Shown: positions 8,060 to 16,402, counted from the first letter of the stretch. The stretch is DNA of 64,000 bases from Pseudosulfitobacter pseudonitzschiae (GCF_900129395.1 NZ_FQVP01000001.1:1-64000); one strand, 5' to 3'. The notes: a model not told the origin generated them from the letters alone. Translations and numbers: made by a program.

Positions 8060-8506
8060 ATGGAACTGTCCAACCTACTGACCACGGCCACCAGCGACGC
8101 CCCACGGCTTGCACGCGGCCACACGCTGGCCTTTGGCCACGTCCCGCTTTGGTTGCCGCAATGGAACGTGGCCGAACGCCGCGACGGCGCGGTGGTCAAG
8201 ATTTCCGGCAACACCAAGGAACTGGTCGTGCTGGACGTGCTGACGATCACACCACAGACGCTACGGGCCGACCTACAGGCGTTTGTCGGGTGGTCGGGCA
8301 CGGTGGTGCTACCGCACGACCACGACCGCACCCTAGCGGCGGAATACGGTGCCTTTGGGCGCGATGCTATCTGCGCGCCCCGTAAGGTGCCCGCGTGGGT
8401 TCATCAGGCGGTGTTGACCGCCGACAGGCCGCTGACGCCCACGGAACGCGCGGCGGTGCATCAGGCGGCGTGTGCATTGGACGGGGGCGGTGTGTCATGG
8501 ATTTGA
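8060..8506 (+). CDS. Unknown protein (148 aa) after terminase
   Basis: A 148-residue protein with ribosome-binding site GAAAGGAT and ATG at 8060, 11 bases after the terminase stop. The composition is globular and soluble with a central beta-rich region (VVKISGNTKELVVLDVLTI). In a standard tailed phage the portal gene would stand here, but this protein is far too small. It could be an adaptor that joins the terminase to a helper portal, but that is speculation. The stop overlaps the next small gene. Confidence 0.6.
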   Translation: MELSNLLTTATSDAPRLARGHTLAFGHVPLWLPQWNVAERRDGAVVKISGNTKELVVLDVLTITPQTLRADLQAFVGWSGTVVLPHDHDRTLAAEYGAFGRDAICAPRKVPAWVHQAVLTADRPLTPTERAAVHQAACALDGGGVSWI

Positions 8507-8610
8507 CCGACGACGACGTGCAAGCCGCAATCGACCTGTTGGAAGCCCCCGACACGCGGGACGGTGACGACGCGGTGCTGGAACTGCTGACCGAACTCGA
8601 AAACGGATAA
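8497..8610 (+). CDS. Tiny acidic protein (37 aa), end of rightward operon
   Basis: A 37-residue very acidic protein (MDLTDDDVQAAIDLLEAPD...), beginning 10 bases inside the preceding gene. Its DDVQAAIDLLE helix resembles the acidic small proteins of the leftward operon. No family recognised. It is the last gene of the rightward operon. Confidence 0.5.
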   Translation: MDLTDDDVQAAIDLLEAPDTRDGDDAVLELLTELENG

Positions 8611-8977
8611 GTTATCCGCGTACAAACGAGCGGAAACCACTTATTTTTATGGCGTACCTTTGGCCTGCGGTTGGCCGTTTTCAGGGTTAGCCACGGCATA
8701 GCCATTTTCGGCCATCGGCTGGGGTATTATGATACCGGTGCGGGTGTTCTGCGGCTGGCCAACTTGCCGACGGGCCAGCCGCATTGCCGACCCCCCGCGT
8801 GCAGGCGTTCGGGGTCAGCGCGCAAACGGGCGGTTGTTGGGGGCACCCGTTGCGGTCAACGTACGTGCGCAGGTGGTGTGTGGTCAAGGGGCCGTGTGGT
8901 GCGTCCGTTGGCCTGCGGATCGGTCAGGGTGGTTTCGTTACTGGATGCCCTAGACTGTGCGAAAAGTCGGACAAAAG

Positions 8978-8995
8978 TGTGCGAAATTTCGCACA
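8978..8995. repeat. 18-bp perfect palindrome tgtgcgaaatttcgcaca
   Basis: A perfect 18-bp palindrome. The half-site tgtgcgaaa also occurs upstream at 8956-8964. The core gcgaaatttcgc is repeated exactly in a second palindrome at 9096-9109. Paired copies suggest binding by one dimeric protein. Confidence 0.7.
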
Positions 8996-9095
8996 ACCAC
9001 AAAACTCTTTTAAAATTCCTTTAAAACTCCCCCCAGCAATCCCCCAGCAGCGTTTCAGTGGCGTTTCGGTGTTTCCGGTTTTGGATCGGGGCATA

Positions 9096-9109
9096 AGCGA
9101 AATTTCGCT
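9096..9109. repeat. 14-bp perfect palindrome agcgaaatttcgct
   Basis: Shares the 12-bp core gcgaaatttcgc with the palindrome at 8978-8995; centre-to-centre distance is about 116 bp, which is close to eleven helical turns, so both sites would face the same side of the DNA. Confidence 0.7.
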
Positions 9110-9149
9110 CATTTCCCCCAGAATGGCAAATTATCGTTTAAAAACAACA

Positions 9150-9242
9150 CAAACCCGCAGTTTGGCCGATGTGGCGGAAAACGGCTAATTATATATCCTA
9201 CATATAGCCAAATTCCGCCACATCGCCAGAAGTGCGGGTTTG
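9150..9242. repeat. 38-bp imperfect inverted repeat with 17-bp AT-rich centre
   Basis: Left arm 9150-9187 and right arm 9205-9242 match at 31 of 38 positions after reverse complementing. Strongest blocks are tagcc, ttccgccacatcg and tgcgggtttg. The centre 9188-9204 is almost purely A/T (attatatatcctacata). It lies just beyond the 3' end of the primase-helicase gene. There is no terminal T-run, so a simple terminator is unlikely; an origin unwinding site is a better fit. Confidence 0.65.
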
Positions 9243-9262
9243 CGTTGATTTCATTGGATAAT

Positions 9263-12200
9263 TTAGGGTTTCGGGCGCATTGTCGGGCGCATTTTGCTGC
9301 CCAAACGCACCCGAACGCCTGCGATCAGCCGCTTTTCAGCCTTCAAACGCTTTACGATTGCCGTTGCGTCCAGATCGGGGAACGCTTGCCGGATGGTGTG
9401 GGCGATTGATCCAGCACCCGTGCCGCGTTCGATCATCTGTTCGGGCGGTTGGGTGCGTAGGTAATCGACCACAGCGTCCAGCACGTCGCCCAGCGGGGCG
9501 AAACCGTCGGCCTGCCCCCCGAACCCGAACAACGGTCTTAGAATGGCGTCTGCGGCGTCCTGTGTGGCCGCATCGACCGTCACCGGCACCCGTTCGCCAC
9601 CCACCGTCACGAAACACCCGCCCTGCGCTTTGAAATCGGGGGCGCACGACGGTATCCCGAGGCGGGGGCGGTACGTGCGCCCGAAATCGCGGGCCATGCG
9701 CTGGCGGTGCGTTTCCAGCCCCCGCACGTCGGTTTCGTATTCTTCGGCGTTCTTGATCTGCTCGGGGGTTTCGAAAATTCCACCCAGCGCAATGCGGATC
9801 AGTTCGCGGCGGTGTCGGACGCCCTTGTCTACGTCCAGCCCGCGCACGTTCAGCATATCGCGCACCGTGGGCTGTAATTCCTGCCACGTTCCCCATTCGT
9901 CATAGAACAGCGGCAACGGTGTATCGGTCAGAATGTCGATGAACAGTTTTTCGTCGGGCCGCCGGTGAGCGCGCAACCGGCCGATGGATTGCATCAGTTC
10001 CCCGCGCACGATCAGGATCAGCAGGCGGTTTGCAATCGTGTTCGGGTGATAGATCACGCCACGGGTGGGGATCGGCCCGCTGTTGGGTAGTGCGCGGGCG
10101 TGGAACCCTTCGATGTATCTTGCGGGGTGGGCGTCCAGGGGCACCCGCTGCGCCTGCGGTATGGCCGTTTGCGTGAGGATTTCGACGATGTGTTCGATTG
10201 CGTCCATGGTGGGCAGGACGCGGCCAATGATCAGCGCATAGGTTGCGTCGGCGGCTTCGTTCTGTCCGGTGGTCGCGTTAAAGTGCATCACGGTCAGCCC
10301 GTCGTCGTTGTCGGCGTCGAACAGGCCGGTGTCGGTGACGGCTTTTTGAGCGACCACCAGCGCGCGTTTTGCGCCAAGCTGTTTCCGCCGGTGCTGGGAA
10401 TATCGTTCAACGTCCATCAGCAGCGGCGACGGCTTCAGTAGGTTGGTCATGGGGTCCGGCGCCACCAGCGACGACCGGCTGAACGATTTATCGGTGACGG
10501 TGCGCAGGGTGGTGTTCTCGGGCAGCGGCGGCATGGCGTGGGTAACGGTCAGGCGGTCCTGCGCGCCCTTGCCGATGGCGTAGCGGAACAGTTCGGGGTC
10601 GATCGTTGCTGACATGACTGCGAATGGTGCGTCTGTCCATGTGTGGTGAATTGGCGTGTGACCCCCGATCCAGACCGCCCGCTTTCCGTTGGCGGCGGCG
10701 GTGTTCAGCTTCAGCGCGGGGATTGTCTGATATTGGGCCATCGCGTCGGTTGACGTGTGTTTGCGCAGGTATCGCAGGACGTGCATCGCGTCGTTGTAGG
10801 GGCCTTTGTCGTTTTTCCAGTCGATCAATTCCTGTTTGCCGGTGTCGCCCACGTCGGAAACCTTGCCGAATTCGCCCCGCCGTTTCCCCAGCGCGTCGAT
10901 CAGTTCGCTGTACTGTTCACGGTTGATTATCCAATGGGCCGGCACACGACCGTCGGGGGTGTTCGCCAGCGTTGTGTGGATCATCGCCAGCCTGTCGCGC
11001 AGTCGCTTTTGATCCGGTCCGAATGCGGGTTGCCCGCCGTCGCACTGGTCCAGCGTGTCGGGGTTCAGGTGGTCCAGCGGGAACGGCTGGTCGCTGCCCA
11101 CGGCGATCAGTGTCGGGTCTTCGTCGACGATCAGACCGGCGATTGCGCCCCGTGGGAACAAGCCGTTTGCGGACTGCCGCAGATATTGGTGCGGCATGAA
11201 CACCACGTCGGCGCTGCGGGCGTCGTCGCGCAGTTCGATGTACTTGCACCCGTCACGCAACGGACAGGCGGCGCACACGGCCCGATCGACACCCAGTCCC
11301 GCGTCGATCGCCAGCGAAACGGGGGTTTTATAAATTTGGGCGTCGGTGGTTTCGCCCTTGGGGGGTCTCAGGCCGCAAAGGTATCGTTTGGGATCGTCAG
11401 GGTGTGGGTGATCACGCCCGCGCAGCACGCCGATTTTCAGCGGTTCGATGTGCGGGTGTTCGGCTTCGATTGCGCGTATGCGATCGACGGTGGCGTCGAT
11501 CAGTTCATGCCGGGGCATGGCGACCACCACCGGCGCGCGCCACAGACCGGCGGCACCCTGGGCGCTGGCCGCGTGTTTTGACATGGCTTGCCAGTTGGCG
11601 GCCAGCGAATGGACGGCGTTTTCAATCCCGTAGGTTTTCCCGACGCCGGTCGCGACCCTGACGACGCGTGCCAGGGCGTCGGCTGGCGGCTCTGGCATGG
11701 GGCGGGCCATCGGGGGGGATGGCGTTTTATCCCGTATCGCTTTCGCTTCCTCTGCGCGCTGTTCGGTCACCATTTGGCGTTCGATCAGGTATTCGGCCCA
11801 CGGTTTGAAGCTGGCGGCCAGTTCGTGGAATGTGTCGGCCACCACGGCCCGCGCGTCGTCCATAGTGCCCGATCCGGCGGGCAACACGTTGTTGGTGAAA
11901 TTGGCGGCTTCACCGTGGCGGGCGAATGTGAACCGTCGGTTCCAGCCGTGGGCGAAACTGAAAATATGCGCATCGACCCCCAGCCGCAGGTGCGCTGTTG
12001 CTGACCCGTAGTCGCGGCCTTCGATCGGGCACGGGATATACTGGCCGTCAGCGAACCGCCCGCTGTCCAGCAGTTCGGCGACGGTTATGTCGGTGCCGTC
12101 GGCCAGTTGCAGAACGAAATCATCGGTCAGGATGCTGAAACGGTCGAATGCGTCCAGATCGGCGTCGATTTCCGCGTCGCTCTTGGTGCTGCCGTGGGCC

Positions 12201-13123
12201 TTGATCCGTTCGCGGCGCCCGACGCGCCAGTGCGTGCGCACCATACCAGCCAGCGCCGCCATGCGTTCACGGTCGGCGATCCGCAGGGCGTCGGCGGTGG
12301 TCCGTTCTGCATCGGTCAGAGGTGCGGGCAGGTCGGCCACCGGTTGACCTGACAGGACCACCGGTGGGGGGGCGTCACGTTCCACACCGGGGTCGATTGT
12401 CGGGGCGGCTTCGTAAATCAGGCGTTCCATGCCGCCGACGGTGGTATCGACGATTGATCGTTCCAGCAGGTGGCCGGATTTGCTGACCATATGCCACGCG
12501 AACCCGTGCAACCACGCCCGCCGCTGAAGGTCTTTTAGCAGTTCGGACAGGTTGGTATCGGCGGGGATGAACCCGAATGTGTGCAGGCTGTTTGCGGTCG
12601 GTATCGGGTGACCGGCCAGACGCACGCCCGCGCTGGATGAAGCGGTTTCGATAGCCTCGGCGCGGGCCAGTTCCGGCCAGATGGTCCGCAACGCGGGGCG
12701 CACACCGCCTGCGACGCCCAGCCGATCGGCCACCGCTGGCGGCATGGCGTCGGGGTCACTGTCCAGCATGAACACGCGGGCGGGTGTTTTCGGTGCGCCC
12801 ATGTGGGCGGCGGTCCGCGTGATGTGTTCGGCGTAAAACTGCGGGTATCGCTGTTTGTTTTCCTTGGTGGTGATGTTGAATGTCTCGGGCAGGTATGGTG
12901 TCAGCGGGACGCCCAACCCGATTGCTTGGTGTGCGGTCAGGGCGTTGCGCACGTTCACCAGATCGGCGGGGCGTTCCAGATTGACGACCTGCCCGACCCC
13001 GTTGACCATTTGGGCGAGTGACGTTTTGCCCAGCGTTCCATCAGGTGCGACAAAGAACCGTTTGTTCAGCGGCTGGCGTGCATCCGTTGAAGTGAAAACC
13101 GTAATTTGCGCGCGGGGTGACAT
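9263..13123 (-). CDS. Primase-like / Fe-S helicase-like fusion replication protein
   Basis: A 1286-residue protein. Residues 1-245 resemble bifunctional primase-polymerase (AEP-type) domains: an acidic DxD-type motif in FMLDSDPDAM (118-127) and SSSAGVRL (162-169) before a GHLLERSIVD block. Residues 485 onward form a helicase: Walker A ATGVGKTYG (491-499) and VDED (666-669). Between them sit four cysteines, C583, C617, C620 and C626, arranged as in XPD/DinG-type helicases with an Fe-S cluster, followed by ADVVFMPHQYL as in those enzymes. It probably primes and unwinds element DNA. It starts at ATG overlapping the upstream stop (TAATG). Confidence 0.75.
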   Translation of the reverse strand: MSPRAQITVFTSTDARQPLNKRFFVAPDGTLGKTSLAQMVNGVGQVVNLERPADLVNVRNALTAHQAIGLGVPLTPYLPETFNITTKENKQRYPQFYAEHITRTAAHMGAPKTPARVFMLDSDPDAMPPAVADRLGVAGGVRPALRTIWPELARAEAIETASSSAGVRLAGHPIPTANSLHTFGFIPADTNLSELLKDLQRRAWLHGFAWHMVSKSGHLLERSIVDTTVGGMERLIYEAAPTIDPGVERDAPPPVVLSGQPVADLPAPLTDAERTTADALRIADRERMAALAGMVRTHWRVGRRERIKAHGSTKSDAEIDADLDAFDRFSILTDDFVLQLADGTDITVAELLDSGRFADGQYIPCPIEGRDYGSATAHLRLGVDAHIFSFAHGWNRRFTFARHGEAANFTNNVLPAGSGTMDDARAVVADTFHELAASFKPWAEYLIERQMVTEQRAEEAKAIRDKTPSPPMARPMPEPPADALARVVRVATGVGKTYGIENAVHSLAANWQAMSKHAASAQGAAGLWRAPVVVAMPRHELIDATVDRIRAIEAEHPHIEPLKIGVLRGRDHPHPDDPKRYLCGLRPPKGETTDAQIYKTPVSLAIDAGLGVDRAVCAACPLRDGCKYIELRDDARSADVVFMPHQYLRQSANGLFPRGAIAGLIVDEDPTLIAVGSDQPFPLDHLNPDTLDQCDGGQPAFGPDQKRLRDRLAMIHTTLANTPDGRVPAHWIINREQYSELIDALGKRRGEFGKVSDVGDTGKQELIDWKNDKGPYNDAMHVLRYLRKHTSTDAMAQYQTIPALKLNTAAANGKRAVWIGGHTPIHHTWTDAPFAVMSATIDPELFRYAIGKGAQDRLTVTHAMPPLPENTTLRTVTDKSFSRSSLVAPDPMTNLLKPSPLLMDVERYSQHRRKQLGAKRALVVAQKAVTDTGLFDADNDDGLTVMHFNATTGQNEAADATYALIIGRVLPTMDAIEHIVEILTQTAIPQAQRVPLDAHPARYIEGFHARALPNSGPIPTRGVIYHPNTIANRLLILIVRGELMQSIGRLRAHRRPDEKLFIDILTDTPLPLFYDEWGTWQELQPTVRDMLNVRGLDVDKGVRHRRELIRIALGGIFETPEQIKNAEEYETDVRGLETHRQRMARDFGRTYRPRLGIPSCAPDFKAQGGCFVTVGGERVPVTVDAATQDAADAILRPLFGFGGQADGFAPLGDVLDAVVDYLRTQPPEQMIERGTGAGSIAHTIRQAFPDLDATAIVKRLKAEKRLIAGVRVRLGSKMRPTMRPKP

Positions 13124-13329
13124 TAGCTGTTGACCAACAACACCGCGTCAGCGGCGATCTTGACGCGCAATCGCAGCGGGCAACCCTGTTCGATTATCTG
13201 TCGGGTTCGACCGTCGTTCAGCAACAGCAACTTTGCGACGCGGTGGCCGTCGGTGTGGTATTCGATGCTGCGAACAACGCTGGGCGTAGCGGTATTGTTC
13301 GCCCGCGCGGGGCGTTGTGGGTGTGTCAT
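13123..13329 (-). CDS. Small protein (68 aa) coupled to primase-helicase
   Basis: A 68-residue protein with a basic N-terminus and a beta-rich middle (VAKLLLLNDGRTRQIIEQG). Its stop overlaps the primase-helicase ATG as TAATG, so translation is coupled. No family recognised. It could be a replication accessory or a leader gene. Confidence 0.55.
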   Translation of the reverse strand: MTHPQRPARANNTATPSVVRSIEYHTDGHRVAKLLLLNDGRTRQIIEQGCPLRLRVKIAADAVLLVNS

Positions 13330-13435
13330 GGGATTGATCCATTCTATGCGCGACCGTGGCAGGCCGATGCAGTCACCGTGTCAAAGTTTCTCGATGCTGT
13401 AAAGGGGCTAAGCCGTTGATATTAAGGGCATAAAA

Positions 13436-13465
13436 GGTCACAACGGGTCACAACGGGGCACAAGG
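13436..13465. repeat. Three tandem 10-11 bp iteron-like repeats
   Basis: Two exact copies of ggtcacaacg begin at 13436 and 13446, and a degenerate copy ggcacaagg begins at 13457. The spacing of 10-11 bp equals one helical turn, as in iterons or phased operator sites. They are upstream of the leftward primase-helicase operon. Confidence 0.55.
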
Positions 13466-13628
13466 CGGGGGCTTAAAGGTTCTTGCATCGTGTGGCGATC
13501 GGCGGTAACAATTAGGCGTTCGCCGTCGCTTGATCCATTGCGACACTGACGGGTGGCGATGTGGCAAGACCCACCCAGCCTTCGGGCACCATGTCAGAGA
13601 ATTCCTTTGAAAACCGTGCGGTTTCGGG

Positions 13629-13662
13629 CCGCCCCTTAATCGGGGCGGTCTTTTTCGTTTTT
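13629..13662 (+). terminator. Intrinsic terminator facing right
   Basis: Stem ccgcccc (13629-13635) pairs with ggggcgg (13642-13648) around a 6-base loop, followed by tctttttcgttttt. No plus-strand gene ends just before it, so it may end an unannotated small RNA or block read-through toward the tRNA. Confidence 0.65.
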
Positions 13663-13776
13663 AGGGGGATGGCCAGCGCCCAAATTGATCGTGGCTATGC
13701 TGTGGCTGTTTATCGCCCACAGCAACCCGAACCGGCGGGGGTGTCTCGCAAAGCGTTGAAATATATAGGAAGTTTG

Positions 13777-13850
13777 TGGAGGCGAGTACCGGAATCGAAC
13801 CGGTGTACACGGATTTGCAATCCGCTGCGTCACCACTCCGCCAACTCGCC
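13777..13850 (-). tRNA. tRNA-Cys (GCA)
   Basis: Reading the minus strand from 13850, the acceptor stem GGCGAGT pairs with ACTCGCC near the 3' end, with U as discriminator and CCA encoded (13779-13777). The anticodon loop TTGCAAA carries GCA, giving cysteine. The T-loop reads GGTTCGATTCC. All 74 positions fit the cloverleaf. Its 3' end faces the phage-like module, so the module probably integrated into the 3' end of this gene. Confidence 0.95.
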
Positions 13851-14139
13851 AGCGCCTTGAAAACAAGGGTTTTCGTGGTTGGCGGGGTGATAGGCCGTTT
13901 TCGGCGAGAGCGCAAGCGCATTCCTGAGGCTTCTCAACACTTCGCAAATGCCAGAGATGCGCGCCGCATGGTCAGGGCTGCGTGCCAGCGAGGTTCGGCG
14001 TTGACCTCCCGGGCAATTGCGACTTGACTGTGCACGGCTGCACATTGGACGGTCCTATTTCGCCCATCGGCCCGTTGCCGTGAGGTTCGGAATGTGGCAC
14101 ATCTGATTTTGACAGATTCCGAACAGATGAGTTCAGTTC
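13851..14139. other. Intergenic region between tRNA-Cys and methyltransferase
   Basis: No gene supported. It should contain the leftward promoter of tRNA-Cys and the rightward promoter of the methyltransferase gene. Composition is that of the chromosome. Confidence 0.4.
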
Positions 14140-14793
14140 ATGACAAACTTTGAAATGCGCCGCACGGTGATGGTTGATACGCAAGTGCGGCCTTCGGATG
14201 TGACGAAGTTTCCGATTATCGAAGCCATGCTTTCCGTCGCCCGTGAAGATTTTGTGCCTGCGGCACAACGCGAAGCGGCCTATATGGGCGAGAACATTGA
14301 TCTGGGGGCAGGGCGCGTGGTTCTTGAGCCGCGGACACTGGCCAAGATGCTGGACGTTCTGGACATCGGCAATGACGAACTGGTTCTGGATGTGGGGGTG
14401 GCCTATGGCTATTCCTCTGCGGTGATTGCGCATATGGCCGAAGCAGTCGTTGCCGTTGAAGAAGACGAGGATCTGGCGCGTGAAGCCCAAGAGGCGCTGA
14501 TGACCGCGGGCGCGGACAATGTTGCCCTGCACACCGGCCCGCTCGCCGAGGGTGCGGCGCAGCATGGTCCGTATGATGTCGTGATCGTTCAGGGTGGCGT
14601 GGCGCGCTTGCCGCAGGCCTTGCTGGACCAGATCAAGGACGGCGGTCGCATCGCCTGCCTGTTCATGGACGGCGCGCTGGGAGAAGTGCGCGTCGGGTAC
14701 AAGATTGATGGGCGGATCTCATGGCGCAACGCGTTTAACGCAGGCGCGCCTGTTCTGCCCGGTTTCGAGGCGCACAGCCAGTTCCAGCTGTAA
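14140..14793 (+). CDS. Protein-L-isoaspartate O-methyltransferase family protein
   Basis: A 217-residue SAM-dependent methyltransferase-like protein. The region RPSDVTKFPIIEAMLSVARE (quoted to 20) matches the PCMT N-terminus, and VLDVGVAYGYSSAVIA (about 86-101) is the SAM-binding motif I in slightly altered form (usually D.G.G.GY). VVAVEEDEDLA follows as motif II. PCMT repairs isoaspartyl residues; alphaproteobacterial members of this length often stand just before tolC-like genes, as here, and their true substrate is uncertain. The altered glycine motif (DVGVAYGY) weakens the assignment of activity. Confidence 0.8.
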   Translation: MTNFEMRRTVMVDTQVRPSDVTKFPIIEAMLSVAREDFVPAAQREAAYMGENIDLGAGRVVLEPRTLAKMLDVLDIGNDELVLDVGVAYGYSSAVIAHMAEAVVAVEEDEDLAREAQEALMTAGADNVALHTGPLAEGAAQHGPYDVVIVQGGVARLPQALLDQIKDGGRIACLFMDGALGEVRVGYKIDGRISWRNAFNAGAPVLPGFEAHSQFQL

Positions 14794-14874
14794 TTGCGTC
14801 TCCGGGCGGACCGAAGACGTTGCAATCAGATCAAGCCGGTGTGGAATGCACCGCATGTTGAGGACGAATTCGAG

Positions 14875-16314
14875 ATGAAAACACCTGTGAGACGCTTTTC
14901 CGGTTCTGTCCTGAGTATTGCGCTCGCTGTCGGTGTCGCCTTCGCCGCGCCTGCGCGTGCGGACACTTTGGCGGATGCCATGGCCGGGGCTTATACAAGG
15001 TCCGGCCTGCTGGACCAGAACCGCGCCTTGCTGCGCGCGGCTGACGAGGATGTCGCCTCGGCTCAGGCATTGCTGCGACCGATCGTGAACTGGTCTGCCA
15101 GCATCGACCACACCTTTGGAAACGCGGGTTCGTCCAACACCAATATTTTCGGCATCACCTCGTTCAACCGCGTCTCGCTTCAGGACACGTCGACGACGAT
15201 GGGCATCGTGGCACAGATGCTGGTCTATGATTTCGGGGCATCCGCGTCGCGCATTGAAGCCGCGAAAGAGGTTGTGCTGGCGACGCGGGCGTCGCTGTTG
15301 TCGATTGAACAACAAGTGCTGTTGCGGGCTGTCTCGGCTTATATGACCGTCCGGCAGTCCTATGAATTCGTCGCCTTGCGCGAGAACAACCAGCGTTTGC
15401 TGACGCAGGAACTGCGTGCTGCTAGAGACCGGTTCGAGGTGGGTGAAGTGACCCGCACCGACGTGTCACTGGCCGAGGCGCAGCTGGCTTCTGCCCGCAG
15501 CGGTGTGGCCGCGGCCAAACGTGATCTGGCCCAGGCCATTGAATTCTATCGCAACGTGGTCGGAAGCGAGCCGGGGCAACTGGCGCCGCCGCCGGGCCTG
15601 CCGCGCACCGAAAGCAATGTGGAAAAGGCCAAGGCCGTTGCGATGCGTCTGCACCCCGATCTGCGGGCCGCGCAGCACCAGGTGGCTGCGAATGACCTGC
15701 TGGTGGTCGCCACCGGCCGCGACATGTACCCCACGGTGACCCTGAACGGCGGGCTGTCGGTGACCGAGAATTTTGACAACGACGATTTCCGCCGGGCCGG
15801 TTCGGTGGGCATCGAAGTGGGTGGCCCGATCTATCAGGGCGGGCGCTTGTCTTCGTCCAACCGCGCGGCGATGGCAAATCGTGACGCCGCCCGCAGCAAC
15901 CTGCACGTCGTGCAGAAGAACCTGGCCGAAGGTGTCGGCAATGCGATTGCGGACTTGCAGGCTTTGATCGCGCAATCCCAGGCCAGCGAACAGCAGGTGC
16001 GTGCGGCAAGTGTCGCTTTCACAGGTGTACGCGAAGAGGCAACCTTGGGCGCGCGGACGACTTTGGATGTGCTTGACGCCGAACAGACGCTTCTGGATGC
16101 CCAGGCACTGCGCATTCAGGCACAGGCGCAGGTCTATGTTGCAGCTTATGCGGTTCTGGCCTCGATGGGGCTGCTCACGGCGCAGCAGTTGGGCCTGAAC
16201 GTGCAGATTTATGACCCGGAGGCCTATTACAATATGGTCAAGACCGGACCTGCCAAGAACACCAAGCAGGGCAAGCAGCTGGACCGCGTGCTTAAGGCGC
16301 TGGGCAAAAACTGA
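14875..16314 (+). CDS. tolC: TolC-family outer membrane channel
   Basis: A 479-residue protein with a signal peptide ending near PARADTL (about residue 30). It has two repeats of the outer membrane efflux domain with long helical stretches, and typical ends such as GQIYDPEAYY-like IYDPEAYYNMV near the C-terminus, seen in Rhodobacterales TolC proteins. It would form the trimeric exit duct for RND or type I secretion systems. The ATG at 14875 was preferred over 14794 because only this start exposes the signal peptide at the N-terminus. It follows the methyltransferase by 81 bases. Confidence 0.92.
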   Translation: MKTPVRRFSGSVLSIALAVGVAFAAPARADTLADAMAGAYTRSGLLDQNRALLRAADEDVASAQALLRPIVNWSASIDHTFGNAGSSNTNIFGITSFNRVSLQDTSTTMGIVAQMLVYDFGASASRIEAAKEVVLATRASLLSIEQQVLLRAVSAYMTVRQSYEFVALRENNQRLLTQELRAARDRFEVGEVTRTDVSLAEAQLASARSGVAAAKRDLAQAIEFYRNVVGSEPGQLAPPPGLPRTESNVEKAKAVAMRLHPDLRAAQHQVAANDLLVVATGRDMYPTVTLNGGLSVTENFDNDDFRRAGSVGIEVGGPIYQGGRLSSSNRAAMANRDAARSNLHVVQKNLAEGVGNAIADLQALIAQSQASEQQVRAASVAFTGVREEATLGARTTLDVLDAEQTLLDAQALRIQAQAQVYVAAYAVLASMGLLTAQQLGLNVQIYDPEAYYNMVKTGPAKNTKQGKQLDRVLKALGKN

Positions 16315-16402
16315 CGGAAAAAGACCGACAATTTTTCACGCCTGTTGTGAGAATCTTTGGTTCGCGGTAGACTGCGGGCTGAGGTGAGAGTGGAAAAACA
16401 AT

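Larger units (their letters stand above)
8611..9262. other. 650-bp non-coding region with palindromes; candidate replication origin
   Basis: No credible gene on either strand; the reading frames here are arginine- and glycine-rich shadows. The region lies between the converging terminase operon and primase-helicase gene. It holds two palindromes sharing the core gcgaaatttcgc, an AT-rich motif like the 5666 operator (9001-9030), and a 38-bp imperfect inverted repeat around an AT-rich centre (9150-9242). This density of symmetric elements next to a replication protein suggests an origin or packaging site. Confidence 0.55.
13330..13776. other. Right end of phage-like module, non-coding
   Basis: No supported gene. 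It contains three tandem repeats at 13436-13465, an intrinsic terminator at 13629-13662 that faces right, and the stretch abutting the 3' end of tRNA-Cys where an attachment site is expected. The promoter of the leftward primase operon should lie near 13335-13420; a tagaat hexamer on the minus strand is a possible -10 box. Confidence 0.5.

Noticed and set aside
8671-9024. A 117-residue plus-strand reading frame in the non-coding region
   Set aside because: Arginine-, glycine- and cysteine-rich with no ribosome-binding site; it crosses the palindromes and looks like GC-driven noise.
4229-13612. The 15-mer gagaattcctttgaa occurs at about 4228 and 13597, suggesting direct repeats flanking the module
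   Set aside because: At 4228 it is part of the coding sequence of the protease-like gene's C-terminus, and the sites do not coincide with an element end. Chance is a reasonable explanation.
13561-13860. A 99-residue reading frame ending beyond tRNA-Cys
   Set aside because: It runs through the terminator and the tRNA gene, so it cannot be a normal gene.
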